Origin: Flavobacterium soli DSM 19725
GTDB lineage: Bacteria > Bacteroidota > Bacteroidia > Flavobacteriales > Flavobacteriaceae
Length of the DNA: 64,000 nt
Assembly (NCBI RefSeq): GCF_000422705.1
Contig: NZ_AUGO01000002.1
Coordinates: 186,001-250,000, forward strand
Direction of reading: 5' to 3'
Shown here: piece after piece, positions 16,208 to 26,012 of the stretch
Numbering within the stretch: the stretch's first letter is position 1
Layout of the letters: every line of letters starts with the position of its first letter
Translations under genes and position numbers: made by a program
Notes under the pieces: generated by a model
What the model saw: the letters and a program-made list of their open reading frames with translations, nothing else
What the model was told of the DNA's origin: nothing
The model's database searches: none

Positions 16208-16265
16208 AACACGAATTGCACCAATTTTCACGAAATAATTAGCGAAAATTGGTGCAATTTGTGTT
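16208..16265. terminator. 22-bp inverted repeat between convergent genes
   Basis: The arms 16208-16229 and 16244-16265 pair over 22 bp with one mismatch around a 14-nt loop. The arms contain ATTGCACCAATTTTC and its complement. It sits between convergent genes and can act in both directions, although the T-run is weak. The sequence looks like a dispersed element, not a simple terminator. Confidence 0.65.
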
Positions 16266-16281
16266 TAATCCTATTGTGGTT

Positions 16282-16611
16282 TTATTGATAAAATTGTTTG
16301 AAATATTCCTGAATTTCCTGATCGAATGCGGGGTTTTTCAAAAGAGAAAACGTCTCATCTTTCATCATAATAAAATCTTCTTCATTGAATTGGTTCTCAA
16401 AATTTCGATTCATAAAATCAGCCAAACTTTGCAAGACCAATTTTATTTCATCTTCAGAAATCCCTTTGTTTTGAACGTGTCGAGTCCGAATTAGATAAGC
16501 GCCAGTATGTGTGGCTACTTCAATCACTTTTTCTATAGAAATCTGATTTTTAGCGATCAATTTTCCAATAAAGTGATCCATTTGCTGATGAATTAATTCT
16601 TGTATTGTCAT
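16282..16611 (-). CDS. Conserved-looking hypothetical protein
   Basis: This 109-residue soluble, mostly helical protein has no signal peptide and no motif that I recognise. It precedes nothing on its strand before the window's convergent gene and follows the TPM-domain gene by 16 bp, so it may be the last gene of the LemA/TPM transcript. The alternating charged helices (SEDEIKLVLQSLADFMNRNF) suggest a helical bundle. Its function is unknown. Confidence 0.65.
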   Translation of the reverse strand: MTIQELIHQQMDHFIGKLIAKNQISIEKVIEVATHTGAYLIRTRHVQNKGISEDEIKLVLQSLADFMNRNFENQFNEEDFIMMKDETFSLLKNPAFDQEIQEYFKQFYQ

Positions 16612-16627
16612 GCTTTAATTGTTTAAA

Positions 16628-17443
16628 TTACCATCCCCCAGAAGCACCACCGCCAGAGAATCCGCCTCCGCCAAAACCTCCACCGAAGCCACCGCCTCCA
16701 CTAGAGAATCCTCCACCAGACGAACCACCACCAAAGCCGCCTCGACCAAGACTACTCAAAATGATCATATCGGCTAAATCGAATCCTCCACCTCCGCCAC
16801 GGTTTCCGGAATTTCCTCCACCTTTATTTTTTGCAATAATGATGATAATGATGATAAAGATGATGATGAAAATAAATGGAATCGGACTTCCATCTGATTT
16901 GTTTCTTTTTCTTTCACCTTTGTATTTTCCTTTTAAAACATCAAAAATAGCGTCAGCCCCTTTGTCTAAACCTTTATAGTAATTTCCGGTTTTGAATTCA
17001 GGACTGATAATATTTCGAATGATTTCTCCCGCAATTCCAGCAACAAGTCGGTCTTCAACGCCATATCCAGGACGAATACTCATTTTCCTGTCATTTTTTG
17101 AAACTAAAATGAAAACACCGTTATCTTGTTTTTCTTGTCCAACTCCCCATTTGTGTGCCCAATTCGTAGCTACCACACCTACATCTTCTCCGTTCAAACT
17201 TTCAATAGTAACCACTACAATTTGTGTTGTTGTAGAATCGGAATATTTGATTAATTTATCTTCTAAATTAGATTTTTCAGAAGCGTTTAAAAGTTTTGCA
17301 TAGTCGTATACACTTGTTTGAAAACTAGGTTTTTTAGGGATAGTAAACTGTGCAAATCCAAAACTAACTTGAAGCAAGAAAGCAATCAGTAAGTATTTAA
17401 GTTTCCATTTGGAATTTGTGTTTTTCATTTTTTGGAATTTCAT
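16628..17443 (-). CDS. TPM domain protein with glycine-rich tail (YgcG-like)
   Basis: This 271-residue protein has a signal peptide (about 15-32), a TPM domain at about 38-165 (including DRKMSIRPGYGVEDRLVAG), a membrane helix of Ile/Phe at about 190-205, and a C-terminal Gly/Phe/Ser-rich tail ending GGW. TPM domains were first tied to phosphatase activity and to PSII repair in plants; the role in bacteria is unsettled. It lies 3 bp after a second TPM gene and downstream of lemA, a widespread three-gene arrangement. The Pro-rich frame on the opposite strand is a shadow of the Gly-rich tail. Confidence 0.85.
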   Translation of the reverse strand: MKFQKMKNTNSKWKLKYLLIAFLLQVSFGFAQFTIPKKPSFQTSVYDYAKLLNASEKSNLEDKLIKYSDSTTTQIVVVTIESLNGEDVGVVATNWAHKWGVGQEKQDNGVFILVSKNDRKMSIRPGYGVEDRLVAGIAGEIIRNIISPEFKTGNYYKGLDKGADAIFDVLKGKYKGERKRNKSDGSPIPFIFIIIFIIIIIIIAKNKGGGNSGNRGGGGGFDLADMIILSSLGRGGFGGGSSGGGFSSGGGGFGGGFGGGGFSGGGASGGW

Positions 17444-17446
17444 TCT

Positions 17447-17884
17447 TTATCCTTTTGAAATTTCATTCGATAATTCGTCCTTGTCTCCCTCTGTAAAAGG
17501 AAAATATTGTTCGAGTCTTTCGCCAGCTCTTAGAATTCCAGCAACCAAACCTTCCTTGTATTTCTTTTCCTTAAAATTAGAAATCACAATATCTCTAGTG
17601 CAATCCCAAAAGTCATTTTCTACGGCTTTATCAATTCCTTCATCGCCAATAATAGCAAAAGCATGGTCTGCAACTCCAACGTAAAATAAAACACCATTTC
17701 GAAGAACGGTTGCATCCATACCTAAAAAATGAAAAACCTCCTGAGCTCTTTCGAGCGGAGGTTTTTCAGTATGATTTTCAATGTGAACTCTTATTTCCCC
17801 AGAAGTATTTTTTTCGGCTTTACTAATCGCCTCAACAATTTCTTGCTCTTCTTCTTTGGTTAAAAAATCTTCAACTTTTGACAT
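17447..17884 (-). CDS. TPM domain protein, soluble
   Basis: This 145-residue protein has a TPM domain over nearly its whole length and no signal peptide. Visible family blocks are EKNTSGEIRVHIE, NGVLFYVGVADHAFAIIGD and the C-terminal GERLEQYFP. Gaps of 10 bp to lemA and 3 bp to the second TPM gene indicate one operon. It probably works with the membrane-linked TPM protein and LemA, although the biochemical role of this trio is not known. Confidence 0.85.
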   Translation of the reverse strand: MSKVEDFLTKEEEQEIVEAISKAEKNTSGEIRVHIENHTEKPPLERAQEVFHFLGMDATVLRNGVLFYVGVADHAFAIIGDEGIDKAVENDFWDCTRDIVISNFKEKKYKEGLVAGILRAGERLEQYFPFTEGDKDELSNEISKG

Positions 17885-17894
17885 TTAATTTTAT

Positions 17895-18479
17895 TTAGAA
17901 TTTTACTTCAACTGGTTTCTCGGCACCTTCAGTAGATTTGAAATAAGGTTTTTCTGGATATCCACTCAAGAACCAACTGTTAGGAATAGAAAGAACATAT
18001 CCATTATACACTTGAACTGATTCGTTAAATCTTGTTCTAGCTGTCAAAATTTGGTTTTCTGTGCTTGCCAATTCATCCTGTAATTTCAAGAAATTTTCAT
18101 TAGCTCTCAATTGAGGATACGCTTCAACAGAAACCAATAATCTAGATAAACTAGAAGAAACATTAGACTGTGCTTGTTGGAATTGAGCCATTTGTTCTGG
18201 AGTAACATTACTTGGGTCGATTGTCACTGAAGTTGCTTTTGCACGAGCTTCAACAACAGCTGTCAAGGTTGTCTTTTCAAAATCAGCAGCACCTTTTACG
18301 GTATTGACTAAATTTCCAATCAGGTCATTCCTTCTTTGGTAGGCTGTTTCAACATTTCCCCATTCTTTTCCGACCGCTTGGTTATGTTTCAAGGCTGTGT
18401 TTTTGATTCCAACGACCCAAAATCCGATAATTACTACAACCGCAATAATAATTCCTACAGGTATTAACCACTTTCTCAT
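17895..18479 (-). CDS. lemA: LemA family protein
   Basis: This 194-residue protein has one N-terminal membrane helix (about 5-24) followed by the LemA helical bundle. Diagnostic segments are AYQRRNDLIGNLVNTVKGAA and VEARAKATSV, and NENFLKLQDELASTENQI in the second half. It is located in the inner membrane with the bundle on the outside, by family knowledge. It leads the LemA-TPM-TPM operon. No enzymatic activity is established for the family. Confidence 0.93.
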   Translation of the reverse strand: MRKWLIPVGIIIAVVVIIGFWVVGIKNTALKHNQAVGKEWGNVETAYQRRNDLIGNLVNTVKGAADFEKTTLTAVVEARAKATSVTIDPSNVTPEQMAQFQQAQSNVSSSLSRLLVSVEAYPQLRANENFLKLQDELASTENQILTARTRFNESVQVYNGYVLSIPNSWFLSGYPEKPYFKSTEGAEKPVEVKF

Positions 18480-18523
18480 TTTCTTTTTTGTTTTAGTTTT
18501 TATTTGTTTTAATGTTCTATTTT

Positions 18524-18856
18524 TTATAATTCATTTTTAATATTCACCAACTGTACTTTTATACTTTCAAGCTTGCTGATGATTTCAAATTTATCCAATG
18601 TTTTCTTTTGTCCTTCCTTCAAATGCGTTTTGGCACCTTCCAAAGTAAAGCCTCTTTCCTTGACTAAATGATAAATCAGTTGCAGGTTTTTGACATCTTC
18701 TGGAGTAAACATTCTATTGCCTTTTGCATTTTTTTTGGGTTTCAGAATATCGAATTCCTTGTCCCAAAAACGAATCAGGGATGCATTTACATCAAAGGCT
18801 TTCGCCAATTCGCCAATACTGTAATATCTCTTGTCTGGGTTTAAATCTATATGCAT
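18524..18856 (-). CDS. MerR family transcriptional regulator
   Basis: This 110-residue protein is a short MerR-type regulator. The winged helix lies at about residues 10-80 (YYSIGELAKAFDVNASLIRFW, then NRMFTPEDVKNLQLI), and a short C-terminal helix serves for dimerisation. There is no effector domain and no Cys, so it is unlikely to sense metal directly. It lies 38 bp downstream of the M23 peptidase gene on the same strand and upstream of lemA, and could be in either transcript. Confidence 0.88.
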   Translation of the reverse strand: MHIDLNPDKRYYSIGELAKAFDVNASLIRFWDKEFDILKPKKNAKGNRMFTPEDVKNLQLIYHLVKERGFTLEGAKTHLKEGQKKTLDKFEIISKLESIKVQLVNIKNEL

Positions 18857-18894
18857 TTATCTAGTTCTGGTTCAAAGTTTAAATTATTCAATCA

Positions 18895-19872
18895 TTAATC
18901 CAACGACTGATTTTCTTGGTTCGCTAATTTAGAAATAACAACAAACTCTGCAGCTGAAATATTTCCGTAATAAAAATTCAACGGATTCACGACTTCTCCG
19001 TTTTTATGCACTTCATAATGCAAATGTGGAGCTTCGCTTCGTCCCGTACTTCCAACATATCCAATCACATCACCACGTTTGACTCTTTGTCCGGCTCGAA
19101 CCTTATATTTGCTCAAATGTCCGTATAAAGTCTCATATCCAAAACCGTGCCTGATTACGATGTGGTTGCCATAGCCTGAAGCTGTGTTGTCAGCCCTGTC
19201 AACAACGCCATCACCTGTGGCATAAATGGGAGTTCCAGTCTTGGCAGAAAAATCCATTCCGGCATGAAATTTTCTCACTTTCGTGAATGGATCGCTCCTA
19301 TATCCAAAACCCGAAGCCATCTGCTTCAATTGTTCATTTTTTACAGGCTGGATTGCAGGAATTGCCGATAAAAGCTTCTCCTTTTCCTTCGCCAATTTCA
19401 AGATTTCATCCAAAGATTTTGATTGTATTGCCAATTGTTTCGAAAGCACATCAACACGTTTTGTAGTATTGGTCACCAATTCAGAATTGTTATAACCTTC
19501 CAAATCCTTATAACGGTTTACACCACCAAATCCAGCCTTTCGTTGTTCGTCAGGAATCGCCGAAGTGTTAAAATAAACGCGATATAAATTATTGTCTCGT
19601 TCTTCTACATTCTTCAAAACCTCGTCAATCTGGTCCATTTTCTTGTTCAAAATCGAATACCTCAATTTCAAATTCTCAATCTCACGAGCCTGAAGCCTGT
19701 CCTTCGGTGTTTCAAAAAAAGGCGTATTCAATAAAACCACAAATCCAAGCACTCCAAACAAGCCAGATGACAGCAAAAACAAAGCAATATAGCCAAACCG
19801 TTTCCTTTTCTTGGTAACGATTTTTCTATAGGCCAAATTTTCAGAATCGTAGTAATATTTTACCTTCTTCAT
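18895..19872 (-). CDS. M23 family metallopeptidase
   Basis: This 325-residue inner-membrane-anchored peptidoglycan endopeptidase has a membrane helix at about 27-50 after a basic cytoplasmic tail, a coiled-coil region at about 60-165, and an M23/LytM domain at about 195-305. The Zn ligands are visible in FHAGMDFSAKTGTP (His and Asp) and in HLHYEVH (His-X-His). This is the topology of cell-shape and division LytM proteins. It lies divergent from alaS, with a repeat-rich spacer between them. Confidence 0.92.
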   Translation of the reverse strand: MKKVKYYYDSENLAYRKIVTKKRKRFGYIALFLLSSGLFGVLGFVVLLNTPFFETPKDRLQAREIENLKLRYSILNKKMDQIDEVLKNVEERDNNLYRVYFNTSAIPDEQRKAGFGGVNRYKDLEGYNNSELVTNTTKRVDVLSKQLAIQSKSLDEILKLAKEKEKLLSAIPAIQPVKNEQLKQMASGFGYRSDPFTKVRKFHAGMDFSAKTGTPIYATGDGVVDRADNTASGYGNHIVIRHGFGYETLYGHLSKYKVRAGQRVKRGDVIGYVGSTGRSEAPHLHYEVHKNGEVVNPLNFYYGNISAAEFVVISKLANQENQSLD

Positions 19873-19886
19873 ATTTTAAAATATGC

Positions 19887-19894
19887 TATTTTTG
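19887..19894 (+). promoter_or_regulatory. -7 box, candidate alaS promoter
   Basis: TATTTTTG matches TAnnTTTG. It lies 162 bp before the alaS ATG, so the leader would be long and would include the inverted repeat at 19960-20055. Confidence 0.35.
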
Positions 19895-19959
19895 CACCTT
19901 CAAAAAGGTTGGTCGAACAAATTTAATAAATGTTTCATTGGTTCGGGGAATTTTGATTA

Positions 19960-20055
19960 GATAATTTGAAAATTTAGATAATTTGAAAATAGTTCAAATG
20001 TTCTACAAAAACCGAATTGTCTAATTGCCAAATTATCAAATTATCAAATTTAAAA
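19960..20055. repeat. Imperfect AATTTGA/TCAAATT inverted repeat upstream of alaS
   Basis: The left part has two copies of a TTAGATAATTTGAAAA-like unit and the right part two copies of AAATTATCAAATT. The two sides can pair over about 25 nt with interruptions. Similar short repeats occur at 43585-43615 and near 54050. No gene is visible in this spacer. Confidence 0.5.
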
Positions 20056-20056
20056 A

Positions 20057-22693
20057 ATGAAATCACAAGACATTCGCAAGCAATTCTTAGACTTTTTCCA
20101 AAGCAAAGGACACTTAATAGTTCCTTCGGCTCCAATTGTCCTAAAAGACGATCCAACCCTGATGTTCAACAACTCAGGAATGGCACAATTCAAGGAATAT
20201 TTTCTTGGAAACGGAACCCCTAAAAGTCCACGAATAGCCGATACTCAAAAATGTCTTCGTGTTTCAGGAAAGCATAATGATTTGGAAGATGTAGGTTTTG
20301 ATACCTACCATCACACGATGTTCGAAATGCTAGGAAACTGGTCGTTTGGCGATTACTTCAAAAAAGAAGCTATCAACTGGGCTTGGCAATTGCTGACAGA
20401 AGTGTATAAAATCCCAAAAGAGAATCTATACGTTTCAGTTTTCGAAGGAAATCCAGCCGAAAATGTTCCGTTCGACCAAGAAGCTTGGGACATCTGGAAA
20501 GAATTGATTGATGAAGACCGAATCATTTTAGGAAATAAAAAAGATAATTTCTGGGAAATGGGCGACCAAGGACCATGTGGACCATGTTCAGAAATCCACG
20601 TTGATTTACGTCCGGAAGCTGAAAAAGCTTTGGTTTCAGGAAAAAGCTTGGTCAACAACGATCATCCACAAGTGGTTGAAATCTGGAACAATGTATTCAT
20701 GGAGTTCAACCGTAAAGCAGATGGTTCTCTTGAAAAATTACCAGCACAACACGTTGATACCGGAATGGGATTTGAGCGTTTGTGCATGGCTTTGCAAGGA
20801 AAAACTTCGAATTATGATACCGATGTTTTTACACCGCTTATCGAAAAGTTAGAAGAAATAACAGGATTCAAATATACTTCTAACGAAGTAAAAGACATAT
20901 CAGAAGAACTAAACAAAACAAACATTGCCATCCGTGTGATTGTGGATCACGTTCGAGCCGTTGCATTTGCAATTGCTGATGGACAATTGCCTTCGAACAC
21001 TGGAGCGGGTTATGTAATCCGTAGGATTTTACGTCGTGCAATTCGTTACGGATTTACATTCTTGAATACAAAAGAGCCTTTTATTAATAAATTGGTGGAA
21101 GTTTTGGCCAACCAGATGGGCGAATTTTTCCCAGAAATCAAGTCGCAACAACAATTGGTTACGAATGTAATTCGTGAAGAAGAAGCTTCGTTTTTGAGAA
21201 CTCTAGACCAAGGTTTGCAATTGGTTGAAAACGTAATCACAGCAACAGAAGGAAAAATTGTTTCTGGTCAAAAAGCGTTCGAATTATACGATACATTCGG
21301 TTTTCCAATTGATTTGACGGCTTTGATTTTAAGAGAAAGAGGATTGGAATTGGATGAAGCTGGTTTCGAAAAAGCGATGTTCGAACAAAAAACCCGTTCA
21401 CGTGCAGCATCCGAAACTTCTACTGACGACTGGACGATTCTAGTGGAAGGTAACACCGAAACTTTCGTTGGATACGATCTTTTGGTAAACGAAGTAAAAA
21501 TCACACGTTACAGAAAAATCGATTCTAAAAAAGACGGAAAACTATATCAGATTGTTTTAGATCACACACCATTTTATCCAGAAGGAGGAGGTCAGGTTGG
21601 TGATAAAGGCGTACTTACAAGTGCAAACGAAACCATCGAAATTTTAGATACCAAAAAAGAAAACAACTTGATTTTGCATTTCACGAAAAACCTTCCTGAA
21701 AATGTAAATGCTACCTTCATGGCTCAAGTTGATAAGAATTTAAGATCAGATTCAGCAAGCAATCACTCGGCTACACACTTGTTGCACCAAGCCTTGAGAA
21801 CGATTTTAGGAACACATGTAGAGCAAAAAGGTTCGCTTGTAAGTCCAAATTATTTACGTTTCGATTTTTCGCATTTTGCAAAAGTGACGGAACAAGAATT
21901 GCATCAGGTGGAAACGTTTGTAAACGAAAGAATCCAAGACCAATTGCCATTGATTGAAAGAAGAGACATTCCATTCGCTCAAGCAGTTCAAGAAGGAGCA
22001 ATGGCTTTGTTTGGAGAAAAATATGGAGATAATGTCCGTGCGATTAAATTTGGTGAAAGCATGGAATTGTGTGGAGGAATCCATGTGAAAAATACAGCCG
22101 ACATCTGGCAATTCAAGATTGTTTCGGAAGGAGCGGTTGCGGCAGGAATTCGTCGTATTGAGGCCATTACCAATAAGAATGTAAAAGAGTATTATGTTTC
22201 TCAGGAAGAAACATTGAAGGAAATCAAGGAAGCGTTGAAAAACCCTCAAGATTCAGTTAAGGCCGTACTTTCTCTTCAAGACGAAAATGCAAAGTTGAAG
22301 AAACAATTGGAAGTTTTGCAAAAGGAAAAAGCAAAAAACTTAAAAGGTGATTTGGCAAAAGAAATCCAGGAAGTGAATGGCGTGAAATTCCTAGCCAAGC
22401 AAGTTGATTTATCTGCCGAAGGTGCGAAAGATTTGGCGTATGACTTAGGAGCTTTGGGTAACAATGTATTCTTAGTTTTGGCTACAGCCGAAGAAAACAA
22501 ACCGATGTTAACCTGCTATATCTCTAAAGAATTGGTTGCAGAAAAAGGTTTAAATGCTGGACAAGTTGTGCGAGAATTAGGAAAATTCATCCAAGGAGGC
22601 GGAGGAGGTCAGCCGTTTTTTGCTACAGCTGGTGGAAAAGATGCTTCGGGGATCGAGAAAGCGTTGGAAAAAGCGATTGATTTTATAAAATAA
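20057..22693 (+). CDS. alaS: Alanine--tRNA ligase
   Basis: This 878-residue class II synthetase has the full domain order. The catalytic core is at about 1-250 ([34 protein letters not shown]). The editing domain carries [12 protein letters not shown] (HxxxH) near residue 572 and [12 protein letters not shown] near residue 675, which form its Zn site. A coiled coil at about 725-760 and a Gly-rich C-terminal DHHA1 domain ([14 protein letters not shown]) follow. The length is normal. The lipoprotein gene that follows starts after only 7 bp, perhaps on the same transcript. Confidence 0.97.
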   Translation: MKSQDIRKQFLDFFQSKGHLIVPSAPIVLKDDPTLMFNNSGMAQFKEYFLGNGTPKSPRIADTQKCLRVSGKHNDLEDVGFDTYHHTMFEMLGNWSFGDYFKKEAINWAWQLLTEVYKIPKENLYVSVFEGNPAENVPFDQEAWDIWKELIDEDRIILGNKKDNFWEMGDQGPCGPCSEIHVDLRPEAEKALVSGKSLVNNDHPQVVEIWNNVFMEFNRKADGSLEKLPAQHVDTGMGFERLCMALQGKTSNYDTDVFTPLIEKLEEITGFKYTSNEVKDISEELNKTNIAIRVIVDHVRAVAFAIADGQLPSNTGAGYVIRRILRRAIRYGFTFLNTKEPFINKLVEVLANQMGEFFPEIKSQQQLVTNVIREEEASFLRTLDQGLQLVENVITATEGKIVSGQKAFELYDTFGFPIDLTALILRERGLELDEAGFEKAMFEQKTRSRAASETSTDDWTILVEGNTETFVGYDLLVNEVKITRYRKIDSKKDGKLYQIVLDHTPFYPEGGGQVGDKGVLTSANETIEILDTKKENNLILHFTKNLPENVNATFMAQVDKNLRSDSASNHSATHLLHQALRTILGTHVEQKGSLVSPNYLRFDFSHFAKVTEQELHQVETFVNERIQDQLPLIERRDIPFAQAVQEGAMALFGEKYGDNVRAIKFGESMELCGGIHVKNTADIWQFKIVSEGAVAAGIRRIEAITNKNVKEYYVSQEETLKEIKEALKNPQDSVKAVLSLQDENAKLKKQLEVLQKEKAKNLKGDLAKEIQEVNGVKFLAKQVDLSAEGAKDLAYDLGALGNNVFLVLATAEENKPMLTCYISKELVAEKGLNAGQVVRELGKFIQGGGGGQPFFATAGGKDASGIEKALEKAIDFIK

Positions 22694-22700
22694 ATAAAAC

Positions 22701-23135
22701 ATGAAAAAATATATTTTCGCGATAATAGGATTAGTAATTTTAGGAGCTTGTAGTTCAGACGATAATGGTTCTCAAGCTATAAATCTAAATAATTTAATTG
22801 GCAAGTGGTATTTAAAAGGCGGAACTACAAATGGTGGTGCTTTTGAAAATTATAATCACGAATGTGTCACATCTAAAGATTACCAAGAGTTTTTTGCCAA
22901 TGGAGATTTAGACTTTGTTGGTCATGATGTTGAATGCGAAGTCAACGACACGGATTCTTCCCAATGGAGTATAAGTGGCAATATCTTGACAGTTTCCAAT
23001 CAGGAATTTGACCCGATGATATATTCCTATGAATATACAATAGAGAGCATTACTTCTGAGGAACTTCGTTTGAAAGAAACAGTAGAAATACCGGGTGGCA
23101 CTGAGACTCGAATTATTTATATGACAAGAAATTAA
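22701..23135 (+). CDS. Lipocalin-like lipoprotein
   Basis: This 144-residue lipoprotein has a type II signal ending in GACSSDDNG, with Cys17 as the lipid site. Ser-Ser-Asp-Asp after the Cys resembles the export signal that sends Bacteroidota lipoproteins to the cell surface. The mature part starts with LIGKWYLKGG, as in lipocalin-like domains, and forms a short all-beta sequence. It is 7 bp after alaS and 10 bp before another lipoprotein gene. Its ligand is unknown. Confidence 0.75.
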   Translation: MKKYIFAIIGLVILGACSSDDNGSQAINLNNLIGKWYLKGGTTNGGAFENYNHECVTSKDYQEFFANGDLDFVGHDVECEVNDTDSSQWSISGNILTVSNQEFDPMIYSYEYTIESITSEELRLKETVEIPGGTETRIIYMTRN

Positions 23136-23145
23136 AAACAACAAA

Positions 23146-23904
23146 ATGAAAAAAATACTATTTCTTTTAAGTGTAATTGCACTTTTGTTAAGTTCATGTT
23201 CTAGTGACGATGGAGGTACAACTAATTCGGATTTCACTCTGGTAAAAAAAGCCGTCTCGGTTGAAGCAGACGGTAGCGAGGGAATGACGTTTAATTATTC
23301 TTATAGCGGCAATAAAATTAACACGGTTCAGGTTTTGAACGGTCAACAAGTAAAGTATTTTTATACCGGAAACCTAATAACCAAAGTAGAGCGTTATGAA
23401 ACAACCAATGGTATGTTGGAATTTGAAGTTGTTTATCAATATGATGAAAATGAAAGACTTATAAAGGAAGAATCAAAATATTTTATAAATTCAAGTCTGA
23501 CAACTCGAAACTTTACTTATGAACCAGATGGCACTGTTTCTTTCTTAGTGTATTCAGGCGAAATAGGGAGCATAACAGAGCTTAGATCAACAGGAAAATA
23601 TTTTTTGAATGAGGATCAAGAGGTTGCTAAAGTCGAAACCACCAATATCAATACAAGTAGTACATCAACCGCTAATTATACATACGACAATCAAAACAAT
23701 GTATTTAAGAACGTTTTGGGTTGGGATAAGTTGTTTTCACCAACGGGTAACTACCATAATGTGCTGAGTACAATCTATCTCGATGCCAACCAAGTTGTTC
23801 TTGAAACCAGCTCAAACCAATATGAATATAATAGTGCAGGATACCCAACGTCTGTTACAACTACAATTGGTAGTACTAGTGCTAAAGTCAATTATTTCTA
23901 CTAA
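23146..23904 (+). CDS. Lipoprotein with YD/RHS-like beta repeats
   Basis: This 252-residue lipoprotein has the signal SSCSSDDGG (lipid Cys18) with a likely surface export motif. The mature part is built of repeated beta strands such as FNYSYSGNKINTV, KYFYTGNLITKVERY and YQYDENERLIKEES, like those in DUF4595 and RHS/YD-type sequences. Function is unknown. It is the second of a run of five similar-looking lipoprotein genes between 22.7 and 30.2 kb. Confidence 0.75.
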   Translation: MKKILFLLSVIALLLSSCSSDDGGTTNSDFTLVKKAVSVEADGSEGMTFNYSYSGNKINTVQVLNGQQVKYFYTGNLITKVERYETTNGMLEFEVVYQYDENERLIKEESKYFINSSLTTRNFTYEPDGTVSFLVYSGEIGSITELRSTGKYFLNEDQEVAKVETTNINTSSTSTANYTYDNQNNVFKNVLGWDKLFSPTGNYHNVLSTIYLDANQVVLETSSNQYEYNSAGYPTSVTTTIGSTSAKVNYFY

Positions 23905-23928
23905 AGACAGTTAAAGGTATATTGTTTA

Positions 23929-24876
23929 ATGCAATTCAGAACCCAAATACCCATTTCAAAAAGTAATCATTCCATAGATTACAATTCCAAACTGGTGTCT
24001 TTGGGTTCTTGCTTTGCAGTGAATATTGGTGAAAAATTCGAGTATTTCAAGTTTCAAAATACCATCAATCCGTTTGGGATTATCTTCAATCCCGTTTCTA
24101 TTGAAAAGATAATCAGGAGAGTTGTAGAGAAGCGACTTTTTACAGAAAAAGATATTTTCTTTTTTAATGACAGATGGCATTGTTTTGAGGTCCATTCAGA
24201 ATTAAGTTCTTCCGATAAGGAATCTTTCATTATAAAATTAAACCAAATAATTGAACAGTTTTATCTCCAAATTTCTGAAGCTACTCATTTCATAATTACC
24301 TACGGAACTTCATGGGTGTATCGCGAAAAAGAGCATTTTGAAATAGTAGCCAATTGCCATAAAATACCCCAAAAACAATTTGATAAGGATTTACTTTCGC
24401 TGGAAACTATCGAGAGAGCAATTCACAATACAATCGGTTTAATTCAAAAAATCAATCCAACTTGTACTTTTATTTTTACGATTTCTCCTGTTCGTCATAT
24501 AAAAGATGGCTTTGTAGAAAATCAAATCAGCAAGGCACATTTAATTTCGGCTTTGCATTCTTCCATCTCTCAACTTCCAACTTCCACCTATTTCCCTAGC
24601 TACGAAATCATGATGGATGACCTTCGAGATTATCGGTTTTATGCAGAAGACATGCTCCATCCTAACCAAACTGCGATTGATTATATCTGGAAGCTTTTTG
24701 CGGAAGCACACTTTTCCGCCGAAACATTTTCTACAAAGAATGCGATAGAGAATATTCAAAAATCGCTTAACCACAGGCCTTTTGATCCAAATGGTAAAGA
24801 CCATCAGAAGTTTTTATCCCAGCTTCAGGATAAAATAAAATCTGTGGAGGAAAAGTTTCCACACATTCGATTTTAA
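23929..24876 (+). CDS. GSCFA domain protein
   Basis: This 315-residue cytosolic protein has the name-giving motif LGSCFAVNIGEKFEY at residues 28-42 and, near the middle, TFIFTISPVRHIKDGF. GSCFA proteins are distantly related to SGNH hydrolases, with the Ser/Cys motif and a late DMLHPNQTAIDYIW block carrying the Asp/His pair. The substrate is not known. It is 24 bp after the lipoprotein gene and may share its transcript. Confidence 0.88.
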   Translation: MQFRTQIPISKSNHSIDYNSKLVSLGSCFAVNIGEKFEYFKFQNTINPFGIIFNPVSIEKIIRRVVEKRLFTEKDIFFFNDRWHCFEVHSELSSSDKESFIIKLNQIIEQFYLQISEATHFIITYGTSWVYREKEHFEIVANCHKIPQKQFDKDLLSLETIERAIHNTIGLIQKINPTCTFIFTISPVRHIKDGFVENQISKAHLISALHSSISQLPTSTYFPSYEIMMDDLRDYRFYAEDMLHPNQTAIDYIWKLFAEAHFSAETFSTKNAIENIQKSLNHRPFDPNGKDHQKFLSQLQDKIKSVEEKFPHIRF

Positions 24877-24929
24877 AATATTTCTAGCTCAAAATTCATT
24901 TACTGTATTTGGATGCAGTATTTTCTAAT

Positions 24930-24947
24930 ATACGAATTTCTTCGTAT
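24930..24947. terminator. Short hairpin after the GSCFA gene
   Basis: A 7-bp perfect stem (ATACGAA/TTCGTAT) with a 4-nt loop is followed by TGTATCCTTTTTG. It may end the upstream transcript, but the T-run is broken. Confidence 0.35.
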
Positions 24948-24999
24948 TGTATCCTTTTTGCATTAAGTCCAACTTTGCCTTAATCAAAAAGATACCCTT

Positions 25000-25968
25000 A
25001 TGAAAACAATTACCACTTTTTTTAAAATTTGCTTTGCAGTGATTATCTTGTCCATGGTGTCCTGTAGTAGCGATGATTCGGGAGAGCCGAATCTACCTGA
25101 AGGGCCAGTAAATACAGGCGAGTTAAAACTTTTTGCAATTGATACTGCAAAAGTGAATTCCATTAGTGTTATGGGAACAAATGAGCAAACGGTTTTGAAC
25201 AAGCTTGTCAATTCCAGCAGTTATATTGCTGATTTTTGCTTGAGTCCTGATGGAACTCAGTTTATTTATGTAAATCATCAAATGGAAGGCACCGTTCCCA
25301 ATTTGGTTTTTATTAGAGAAATCAGAAAGGCGAATATTGATGGTTCTGGAGATGTGAAACTCTATGAGATTCCTGACAATGAAATACATATTGGCAAGAT
25401 TAAATTTTGTAGTGATGGCAAGATTTTTTTCGGAACCTATACAAATTTCCCTAATGTTACAAGGAATTTGCATCTAATGAATGCTGACGGAACCGGTTTG
25501 ACGGACTTGAATTGGGGTTCGGATGTGATTGATGTTTCGGATAACAGGGAATATTATCTTGTGAATACTAGTTCTGGTCCTCAAATCCTGGATGCCGATG
25601 CTGATAATGGAATGCCTGGGTTGTATCATGCCGAAAACATGAGCATTGCTGAGACAATAGAGGACGGAGTTTTTACTGCTGATGGCAAATTTGTTGTTAT
25701 TCCCTATAAAGAAGGGAATGCTGTAAAAGCCAGAATAATTGACATGGCAACAAAAACGTCTGAAACGATGCCACTTATTTCAGGACTTGGAACAGGCTGG
25801 AGCCTATTTCATCTGGAAATGGCTTCGGATGGAAAAAGAGGTGTCATAACAATTGCTGGAGCAGATTATACAAAATCTAAGACTTATGTTTTCAACATCG
25901 AAACGGGTGTTGTTGAAGCCCCCTTTGAAAACAACGACGAGAATATATTCGATGTTTATGCTTTCTAA
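25000..25968 (+). CDS. Lipoprotein with TolB/WD40-like propeller
   Basis: This 322-residue lipoprotein has the signal VSCSSDDSG with Cys23 lipidated and a likely surface export motif. The mature part has repeated strands of the type FCLSPDGTQFIYVNHQ, LMNADGTGLTDLN and MASDGKRGVITIAG, which match the TolB/PD40 propeller style. It may bind a ligand or partner at the surface; no enzyme motif is seen. It stands alone between the GSCFA gene and the next lipoprotein. Confidence 0.75.
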   Translation: MKTITTFFKICFAVIILSMVSCSSDDSGEPNLPEGPVNTGELKLFAIDTAKVNSISVMGTNEQTVLNKLVNSSSYIADFCLSPDGTQFIYVNHQMEGTVPNLVFIREIRKANIDGSGDVKLYEIPDNEIHIGKIKFCSDGKIFFGTYTNFPNVTRNLHLMNADGTGLTDLNWGSDVIDVSDNREYYLVNTSSGPQILDADADNGMPGLYHAENMSIAETIEDGVFTADGKFVVIPYKEGNAVKARIIDMATKTSETMPLISGLGTGWSLFHLEMASDGKRGVITIAGADYTKSKTYVFNIETGVVEAPFENNDENIFDVYAF

Positions 25969-26012
25969 TAAAATAAATTATACTTTTTTAATACTCTAAA
26001 ACAATTTAAACA

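Noticed and set aside
16605..16979. Proline-rich plus-strand frame
   Set aside because: It is the complement of the glycine-rich tail of the TPM protein on the minus strand.
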